In this document: positions 28,260 to 34,460 of the stretch, piece by piece
Layout: each line of letters opens with the position of its first letter
Position numbering within the stretch: position 1 is the stretch's first letter
Assembly: GCA_947457845.1 (NCBI GenBank)
Contig: CANGXM010000007.1
Location: forward strand, 1 to 34,460
Source of the DNA: Rhodospirillales bacterium
GTDB taxonomy: Bacteria > Pseudomonadota > Alphaproteobacteria > Azospirillales > Azospirillaceae
DNA: 34,460 nt
Direction of reading: 5' to 3'
The notes under the pieces: generated by a model
Seen by the model: the letters and a program-made list of their open reading frames with translations, nothing else
Database searches by the model: none
What the model was told of the DNA's origin: nothing
Program-made: the position numbers and the translations under genes

Positions 28260-29258
28260 ATGATCGCGGCGATCGCCGGACGGTTCGCCATGCTCGTGCT
28301 GGTCGTCTGGATGGCGGCGTCGGTCAACTTCCTCATCCCCCGCCTCGCCGACCGGAACCCGGTCGCCGAGCGGCTGGCCCAGGTCGCGGCCCAGGGCGGA
28401 TCGCTGTCGGGCATCGACGAGATGGTGAAGTCCTACGAGGCCCGCTTCGGCCTCGACCGTCCCCTGTGGCAGCAGTACCTCGGCTATCTCGGCGACCTCG
28501 CCCGGTTCGACCTCGGCTACTCCATCTCCAACTACCCGATGCGGGTGGCCGACCAGATCGCGCTGGCGCTGCCCTGGACGATCGGCCTCCTGGGAACCGC
28601 CACCCTCGTCGCCTTCGCGGTGGGGTCGATCCTGGGGGCGCTGGCCGGCTGGCGGCGGGGGCCGGCATTGGCGCGCCTCGTGCTCCCCGCCTTCATGGTC
28701 CTCTCGGCGATCCCCTTCTATCTCGTGGGGCTCGTGTTCGTTTACGTCTTCGCCTACCGGCTGGAATGGTTCCCGACGGGCGGCGGATACACGCTGGGCA
28801 GCGAGCCGACGCTGACCGTCGGCTTCGTCCTCGACCTCGTGGGCCACGCGCTGCTGCCGGCCTTCTCGATCGTGATCGCCTCCATCGGCTTCTGGGCGCT
28901 CGCGATGCGCTCGATGATGGTGACCATCGAGGGGGAGGACTACGTGCTCTTCGCCGAGGCGAAGGGGCTGAAGGGCTGGCGCCTCTTCTGGACCTACGGC
29001 GTGCGCAACGCCCTCCTGCCGCAGGTGACGACGCTGGCGCTGGCGCTGGGCAAGGTCGTGACCGGTGCCGTGCTGGTGGAGATGGTCTTCGGCTATCCGG
29101 GCCTCGGGAACCTGCTGTTCGAGAGCGTCAAGCTCAACGACTACTTCACGATCTACGGCTGCGTCATCGTCCTCGTCCTCACGGTCGCGGTGACGATGCT
29201 GCTGCTCGACCTGATCGTCCCGCTGCTCGACCCGCGCGCGCGGAGGCGGGCGTCGTGA
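28260..29258 (+). CDS. ABC transporter permease, DppB/OppB type
   Basis: 332 aa from ATG 28260: MIAAIAGRFAMLVLVVWMAASVNFLIPRLADRNP, FGLDRPLWQQYLGYLGDLARFDLGYSISNYP, EDYVLFAEAKGLKGWRLFWTYGVRNALLPQVT. Confidence 0.93.
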   Translation: MIAAIAGRFAMLVLVVWMAASVNFLIPRLADRNPVAERLAQVAAQGGSLSGIDEMVKSYEARFGLDRPLWQQYLGYLGDLARFDLGYSISNYPMRVADQIALALPWTIGLLGTATLVAFAVGSILGALAGWRRGPALARLVLPAFMVLSAIPFYLVGLVFVYVFAYRLEWFPTGGGYTLGSEPTLTVGFVLDLVGHALLPAFSIVIASIGFWALAMRSMMVTIEGEDYVLFAEAKGLKGWRLFWTYGVRNALLPQVTTLALALGKVVTGAVLVEMVFGYPGLGNLLFESVKLNDYFTIYGCVIVLVLTVAVTMLLLDLIVPLLDPRARRRAS

Positions 29259-30151
29259 CGGGGGTGGCCGTGAGGCGCGGCGCGGTCCGGATCGGCATCA
29301 CCGGGGTCCGCCGCTATCTAGCCCGCAACCCGTCGCTGGCGTGGGGATTGGCGCTGGCGGCCGGGCTCGTCCTCTTCATGGCGGGCGGCAGCCTCGCCTG
29401 GGACACCACGCTGGCCGAACCGCTGTCGGCCCCGGTCGCCCGGCCGCCGTCCTGGGCCCATCCCTTCGGGACCGACACCCAGGGCCGGGACCTGCTGGCC
29501 GTCATGATCGTCGGGACCCGCCTGACGCTGAAGATCGGCATGATCGCGGGCGGGATCGGCGTGCTGGTCGGTGCGGCGGTCGGCTTCACGGCGGCCTATG
29601 CGGGCGGCCGGATCGACGCCGCGATCCGCACGTTGACCGACGTGCTGCTGACGGTCCCGGCGCTCCTCTTCCTCATCGTCGTCGCCTCCAGCCTCAAGGG
29701 CGAGATCACGTCCACCACCATGGGGCTGATGATCGCCGCCCTCTCGTGGATGGCGCCCGCCCGGCAGATCCGCGCCCAGGCGCTGGTGCTGCGCGGGGCG
29801 CCCTATGTGGTGATGGCGCGCCTCGGCGGCATGCGCGGGACCGAGATCGTGCTGCGGGAGATGCTGCCGAACCTGCTGCCGTTCCTGATGGCCAGCTTCG
29901 TCCTCGCCCTCGCGCAGGCGATCCTCGCGTCGGTGGGGCTCGAGGCGCTCGGCCTCGGCGCGCAGGACGAGCCGACGCTCGGCATGACCGTCTACTGGAT
30001 GATGTCCTACTCGGCCTTCGTCCGCGGCTTCTGGTGGTGGATCGCCGCCCCCATCGTCGCGCTGTGCCTCGTGTTCGTGGCGCTCTACCTCGTCACCGCG
30101 GGGCTCGACGAGATCGCGAACCCGCGGCTGAAGCGCCGGGTCGTGGCATGA
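29255..30151 (+). CDS. ABC transporter permease, DppC/OppC type
   Basis: 298 aa from GTG 29255 (GTGA overlap): RNPSLAWGLALAAGLVLFMAGG, HPFGTDTQGRDLLAVMIVGTRLTLKIGM. Confidence 0.92.
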   Translation: MTGVAVRRGAVRIGITGVRRYLARNPSLAWGLALAAGLVLFMAGGSLAWDTTLAEPLSAPVARPPSWAHPFGTDTQGRDLLAVMIVGTRLTLKIGMIAGGIGVLVGAAVGFTAAYAGGRIDAAIRTLTDVLLTVPALLFLIVVASSLKGEITSTTMGLMIAALSWMAPARQIRAQALVLRGAPYVVMARLGGMRGTEIVLREMLPNLLPFLMASFVLALAQAILASVGLEALGLGAQDEPTLGMTVYWMMSYSAFVRGFWWWIAAPIVALCLVFVALYLVTAGLDEIANPRLKRRVVA

Positions 30152-31125
30152 CCGACCACGTCGTCGTCGACGGCCTGACGATCGAGTTCCCGACCGAGGA
30201 CGGCGCGGTGCGGGCGGCGGACGGCGTGTCGTTCCGCCTTCCCGCCGGCGCCCGCATGGGACTGGTGGGGGAGAGCGGGTCGGGCAAGACCACCACCGCG
30301 CTCGGCATGCTCCGCCTGCTCCGTCCGCCGGGGCGGGTCGTCGGTGGGCGGGTCCGCGTCGGCGACGTCGACCTGCTGGCGCTGGAGGGAGACGCGCTCC
30401 GCCGCGCCCGCCTGCGCGTCGGCGCCTACGTCCCGCAGGGGGCGATGAACGCGCTGAACCCGGTCACGCGGATCGGGGCGCAGTTCGCCGAGGTGTACGC
30501 CGATCACGGCGAGCGGCTGTCGGGCGCGGCGCTGCGGGCTCGCGTGGCGGCGGCGCTGGCGGGCGTGGAACTCGACGCCGACGTGGCCCGGCGCTACGCC
30601 CACGAACTGTCGGGCGGGATGCGGCAGCGGGTGGCGATCGCGATCGCGCTTTCGCTCTCGCCACGCCTCATCGTGGCGGACGAGCCGACCAGCGCGCTCG
30701 ACGTGGTCACCCAGCGCCAGGTGATGGCGACCCTGATCGACAACCAGGAACGGCTCGGATCCACGCTGGTCCTGATCGGCCACGACATGGGGCTGATGGC
30801 GCAGACGGCGACCCACCTCGCCGTCATGTACGCCGGGCGGCTGGTGGAGTTCGGCCCGCTGGAGGCGGTGTTCGCGCGGCCGGCCCACCCCTACACCGCC
30901 GCGCTGATCCGGTCCGTGCCGACGCTCGACCGGCGTGACCGGGTGGAGGGGATCCCGGGCGTGACGCCGTCGCTGAAGCGCCTGCCGCCCGGCTGCGCCT
31001 TCGCGCCCCGCTGCCCGCGGGCAGCGGGCGTTTGCCGCGCCGCCGTCCCGCCGCTGGCGCCCCTCGACGCCACGCGGTTCGCGGCCTGCCGTTTCGCGGG
31101 GGAGGCGCATGGCGCACCGGCTTGA
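30148..31125 (+). CDS. ABC transporter ATP-binding protein, DppD/OppD type
   Basis: 325 aa from ATG 30148; [59 protein letters not shown]. Confidence 0.94.
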   Translation: MTDHVVVDGLTIEFPTEDGAVRAADGVSFRLPAGARMGLVGESGSGKTTTALGMLRLLRPPGRVVGGRVRVGDVDLLALEGDALRRARLRVGAYVPQGAMNALNPVTRIGAQFAEVYADHGERLSGAALRARVAAALAGVELDADVARRYAHELSGGMRQRVAIAIALSLSPRLIVADEPTSALDVVTQRQVMATLIDNQERLGSTLVLIGHDMGLMAQTATHLAVMYAGRLVEFGPLEAVFARPAHPYTAALIRSVPTLDRRDRVEGIPGVTPSLKRLPPGCAFAPRCPRAAGVCRAAVPPLAPLDATRFAACRFAGEAHGAPA

Positions 31126-32074
31126 GATCGACGGGGTCCGCCGGGTGTTCCCCGGCCGCGCTTTCGGCGGGCCGTCCGTCGTCGCGCTGCACGGATTGTC
31201 GCTGACGCTGGACGGCGCGCGGCCCGAGATCGTTGCCGTGGTGGGCGAGTCCGGTTCGGGGAAGTCGACGCTGGCGCAGATCGCGCTGGGCCTCGACGAT
31301 CCGTCGGCGGGCACCGTCCGCTTCGACGGGACGTCCCTCGGCCGGATGGACGAGGGCGGCCGGGTCCGGTTCCGGCGGGCCGTGCAGGCCGTGCTGCAGG
31401 ACCCGTTCTCCTCGTTCAATCCCTTCTATCGGGTGGAGCACGCGGCGATCCTGGCGCTGGTCCGCTTCGGGCTCGCCCCCGACCGGCGGGCGGCGCGGTC
31501 GATCCTCGCCGACGCCTGCGAGGCCGTGGGCCTGAACCCGGCCGACACGCTGGGCCGGTTCCCGCACGAGCTGTCCGGCGGCCAGCGGCAGCGGCTGATG
31601 GTCGCCCGCGCGATGGCCATGCGCCCGGCGGTCCTGGTGGCGGACGAGCCGGTCTCCATGGTCGACGCCTCGTTGCGCGCCACGATCCTCGCCCACCTCG
31701 CCGCGATGCGCGACGCGCAGGGCGTGTCGATCATCTACGTGACCCACGACCTGACCACCGCCTACCAGGTGGCCGACCGGCTGATCGTCCTCTACCGCGG
31801 CCACGTGGTCGAGACGGGCACGCCCGAGGAGGTCCTGAAGGCGCCGGCGCACCCCTACACCCGCCTCCTCGTCGACAGCGTGCCGTGGCCGGACCTCGCC
31901 CGGCCGTGGGGCCGGGTTCCGAAGGTGGCGGACGGCGCGCCGGTGGCGGACGGCTGCCCCTTCCGGGGCCGTTGCCCGGACGCGACGGCCGTCTGCGCCC
32001 GCATGCCCGGTCCCGCCGTGCTGTCGCCGACGCGGACCGTCCGTTGCCATCTGCACAGGAGCCCGCCGGCATGA
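31109..32074 (+). CDS. ABC transporter ATP-binding protein, DppF/OppF type
   Basis: 321 aa; [61 protein letters not shown]. Confidence 0.94.
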   Translation: MAHRLEIDGVRRVFPGRAFGGPSVVALHGLSLTLDGARPEIVAVVGESGSGKSTLAQIALGLDDPSAGTVRFDGTSLGRMDEGGRVRFRRAVQAVLQDPFSSFNPFYRVEHAAILALVRFGLAPDRRAARSILADACEAVGLNPADTLGRFPHELSGGQRQRLMVARAMAMRPAVLVADEPVSMVDASLRATILAHLAAMRDAQGVSIIYVTHDLTTAYQVADRLIVLYRGHVVETGTPEEVLKAPAHPYTRLLVDSVPWPDLARPWGRVPKVADGAPVADGCPFRGRCPDATAVCARMPGPAVLSPTRTVRCHLHRSPPA

Positions 32075-32949
32075 CCGATCCGACCGTCGAAGCCCTCCCG
32101 GTTCCCCGATCGACCCTCGGCGAATCCCCGCTGTGGGACCACCGCCGCGGCGTCCTCTGGTGGGTCGACGTGCGCTCGCCCTGCATCCACGGGCTGGAGG
32201 TCGCCACCGGCGCCGTCCGCTCCTTCCGCACGCCGGAGGTGGTCGCCGCGGTCGCGCTGCGGCGGGGCGGCGGGCTCGTCGCCTGCATGGTCTCCGGCCT
32301 CTGGGCCGTCGATCCGGACACGGGCGCCGCCACCCGGCTCGCACCGCGCGACGACGGGCACGCGGGGAACCGGCTGAACGACACCAAGGTGGACGCGAAG
32401 GGCCGGCTCTGGACCTCGACCATGTGGGACTTCGCCCGCGAACGGACGGGCGCGCTCTACCGGGTCGACGCCGATCTCGTCTTTCGCCGGATGCACGGCC
32501 CGGTCCGGGTTCCCAACGCGATCAGCTTCGCCCCCGACGGCCGGACGCTCCACTTCACCGACACCGCCGAGGGCGACATCCTCGCCTTCGAGCTCGACAT
32601 GGAGACGGGAGCGCTGGGCCCGCCGCGGGTGCTGGCGCCGGCCGACGTCGCGCCCGGGCACCCGGACGGCGCCACGGTCGACGCCGAGGGGTATCTCTGG
32701 AACGCCCGGTTCGGCGTCGGGCAGGTAATCCGCCTCGCGCCCGACGGGCGTCTCGACCGGACGGTGCGGCTTCCGGCGACGCAGGTCACGGCGTGCGCCT
32801 TCGGCGGCCCCGACCTGTCCACCCTCTACGTCACCACCGGCACGCAGGGGCTGACGCCCGACGGGCTGCGCACGCAGGTGACGGCCGGCGCGCTGTTCGC
32901 CGTCGACGTCGGCGTCCGCGGCCGGAAGGAGCCCGAATTCCATGGCTGA
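32071..32949 (+). CDS. SMP-30/gluconolactonase/LRE family protein
   Basis: 292 aa from ATG 32071: STLGESPLWDHRRGVLWWVDV, RLNDTKVDAKGRLWTSTM, PNAISFAPDGRTLHFTDTAEGDI, PDGATVDAEGYLWNARFG. Confidence 0.93.
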   Translation: MTDPTVEALPVPRSTLGESPLWDHRRGVLWWVDVRSPCIHGLEVATGAVRSFRTPEVVAAVALRRGGGLVACMVSGLWAVDPDTGAATRLAPRDDGHAGNRLNDTKVDAKGRLWTSTMWDFARERTGALYRVDADLVFRRMHGPVRVPNAISFAPDGRTLHFTDTAEGDILAFELDMETGALGPPRVLAPADVAPGHPDGATVDAEGYLWNARFGVGQVIRLAPDGRLDRTVRLPATQVTACAFGGPDLSTLYVTTGTQGLTPDGLRTQVTAGALFAVDVGVRGRKEPEFHG

Positions 32950-33706
32950 ACGGGGGGAGCGGCGGGTCGTCCTGGTGACCGGCGCCGGTACCGACGGCAT
33001 CGGGCGTGCCGTCGTGCGCCGCATCGCCGACCCCGGTACGGCCGTGGCGATCCACTGCCACGGTGCGAGGAACGGGGCCGACATGCTGGCCCGTGAGGCG
33101 ACGGGGCGGGGGACGGACGCGAGCGTGCATCCCGCGGATTTCACGGCCGAAGGGTCCGGGCGCGCGCTGGTCGAGGGCGTCGTGGCGCGGCATGGACGGC
33201 TCGACGCGCTGGTCCACTGCGCGGCCGCGACCGTCCGCCGTCCGGCGATGGAGACGACGACCGAGGATCTCGACCGCCTCCTCGCGGTCAACGTCCGCGG
33301 CACGTTCGAGGTGATCCGGGCCACGGCGGCCCACCTCCTCGCGCGCGGCGCGCCGGGGCGGATCGTGATCGTCAGCTCCGTCAACCAGCAACTCGTCGTG
33401 CCGGGCCAGGTCGCCTACAGCGCGACCAAGGGGGCGGTGATGCAGATGGCGAAGACCTTCGCGCTCGAACTCGCACGGACGGGGATCGCGGTCAACCTGG
33501 TGGCCCCCGGCACGATCGAGACCGACCTGAACCGGCACCTCCTCGCCGATCCCGCCTTCCGCGCGCTGCGGGAGGGTCCGATTCCCATGGGGCGCGTCGG
33601 CCTGCCGGCGGAGGTGGCGGGTGCGGTCGCCTACCTCCTGTCCGAGGAGGCCCGCTACGTAACCGGTGCCACGCTCGCGGTGGACGGCGGCCTCTCGCTG
33701 CCCTGA
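32942..33706 (+). CDS. Short-chain dehydrogenase/reductase (SDR)
   Basis: 254 aa; VTGAGTDGIGRAVVRRI nucleotide-binding motif, IVIVSSVNQQ, catalytic YSATK, VNLVAPGTIETD, C-terminal VTGATLAVDGGLSLP. Confidence 0.95.
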   Translation: MAERGERRVVLVTGAGTDGIGRAVVRRIADPGTAVAIHCHGARNGADMLAREATGRGTDASVHPADFTAEGSGRALVEGVVARHGRLDALVHCAAATVRRPAMETTTEDLDRLLAVNVRGTFEVIRATAAHLLARGAPGRIVIVSSVNQQLVVPGQVAYSATKGAVMQMAKTFALELARTGIAVNLVAPGTIETDLNRHLLADPAFRALREGPIPMGRVGLPAEVAGAVAYLLSEEARYVTGATLAVDGGLSLP

Positions 33707-33738
33707 CCGGGGCTGGGCACGGACCGCTTGACCGGAGA

Positions 33739-33756
33739 ATGATAAGCGCTGATCAT
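33739..33756. promoter_or_regulatory. Second LacI-type operator-like imperfect palindrome, within a possible promoter
   Basis: ATGATAAGCGCTGATCAT (one mismatched pair across the dyad); shares ATGA-N-AAGCGCT-N2-TCA with the site at 25229-25245; flanked by TTGACC (33728-33733) and, after 17 nt, GATCAT (33751-33756). Confidence 0.55.
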
Positions 33757-33815
33757 CCGGAACCGGACGATGGTGGCCACGGCGCCCGCGTCCTCGGCGA
33801 CCCCGGGGAGGATCG

Positions 33816-33949
33816 ATGGTGACGCTGATGGTGCCGTTCCCGGCCGGCTGTCCGGCGGACATCATCGCCCGCCGCGTCGGCGCGACGGGCTGCGCCAGCG
33901 CTGGACCGTGCCGATGATGGTGGAGAACCGCCCCGGCGCGTCCGGTGAC
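33816..33949 (+). pseudogene. Frameshifted remnant of a Bug/TctC family substrate-binding protein
   Basis: MVTLMVPFPAGCPADIIARRVGA in one frame, then LRQRWTVPMMVENRPGASGD in another frame: both recognisable Bug N-terminal blocks, with the rest of the gene missing. Confidence 0.7.
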
Positions 33950-33967
33950 AAGCGGAGGGAGGGACGG

Positions 33968-34078
33968 GTGCGGGTCGTCTTCGTCCTGTTCGACCGCCTC
34001 GACCGGCGCGCGCTCGGCCCTTGCGGCAGCCGCAGCGTCCCGACGCCGAACTTCGACCGGCCGCTGGTGGCGTCGTGA
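33968..34078 (+). pseudogene. Truncated N-terminus of a sulfatase-family protein
   Basis: VRVVFVLFDRLDRRALGPCGSRSVPTPNFDRPLVAS then stop; resembles sulfatase starts (xxVLFDxLxRxxLxxYG...TPNFDRL). Purine-rich ribosome-binding-like AGGGAGGGA precedes the GTG. Confidence 0.6.
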
Positions 34079-34384
34079 AGGAGTGGGGTCTCGCCGGCCG
34101 GATCCGCTCGGCCCTCTCGCGCCTCTTCGGCAGGCGGATCGGCTACCGGCCCGAGCGGCACTACATGCGCGGGTCCGGCGGGCGCGGGGCGCCGGGACCA
34201 TCGGCCGGCGGAAACGACAACGCGTGGTCCGAACGGAACGCGGTCGAACCGCCGGCGTCCCCCGAGCCTCCCGGTTCGGATCGGAGGGCGTCGGACGGGC
34301 CATGAACCGTGCGAGGTCGTGCCCCGCGGCGTGGTGTAACAGCGACATGGTCGTCACGCTCTCCGGCAACGCTGGCCGGTTTCG

Positions 34385-34460
34385 TCAGGCGGCCACGGCG
34401 GGCAGCATGACGGCGGGATCATCGCCGAGTGCGGTGATGGACTCCAGCGTCATGTAGCGC
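34385..34460 (-). CDS. C-terminal tail of an unidentified ORF entering from the right edge
   Basis: Minus-strand frame reads ...RYMTLESITALGDDPAVMLPAVAA then stop at 34385-34387; upstream part is outside the window. Confidence 0.35.
   Translation of the reverse strand, partial: RYMTLESITALGDDPAVMLPAVAA

Noticed and set aside
33945-33953. TGACAAGCG half-site as a third LacI operator
   Set aside because: Only a half dyad, and its bases are explained by the Bug-remnant codons (PGASGD).
32831-34369. 512-aa minus ORF covering the SDR gene and the right end
   Set aside because: Antisense low-complexity frame; overlaps a convincing SDR on + and no domain motifs were seen.
1-34460. Antiphage defense system, prophage, secretion system or secondary-metabolite cluster
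   Set aside because: No nucleases, helicases, phage structural proteins, secretion components or NRPS/PKS modules were recognised; content is catabolic enzymes, transport and regulation.

Overview
GC-rich, probably alphaproteobacterial accessory catabolic and transport region (taxonomy is inferred from codon bias and gene families only). Gene blocks: (A) + strand 2-12471: a truncated HyuB tail, HyuA, HyuB, an N-acyl-D-amino-acid-deacylase-type amidohydrolase, an aspartoacylase/succinylglutamate-desuccinylase-family protein, and a peptide-type ABC importer whose DppC permease and DppD ATPase are one fused ORF. (B) - strand 12506-18086: a second complete peptide-type ABC importer, convergent with A. 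(C) + strand 18507-19769: an FrhB-superfamily Fe-S flavoprotein resembling BciB/HCAR. (D) - strand 19896-23109: Bug/TctC receptor, enolase-superfamily enzyme and a solute-binding-protein-like protein without a signal peptide, divergent from a LysR regulator. (E) a LacI regulator (-) divergent from a + strand operon 25284-33706: enolase-superfamily enzyme, Tat-type SBP, two permeases, two ATPases, SMP-30 lactonase, SDR. The right end (33739-34460) looks like a gene graveyard: an operator/promoter-like element, a frameshifted Bug remnant, a truncated sulfatase start, and an unidentified ORF tail entering from the right. Most notable signals: two related LacI-type operator palindromes at 25230 and 33739, a secretion-signal-less SBP translationally coupled to an enolase-family enzyme, a BciB-like reductase, a four-hairpin nested palindrome between an SBP and its permease, and a permease-ATPase fusion. 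No CRISPR array, rRNA or tRNA was recognised. All family assignments come from reading motifs; no database search was run.
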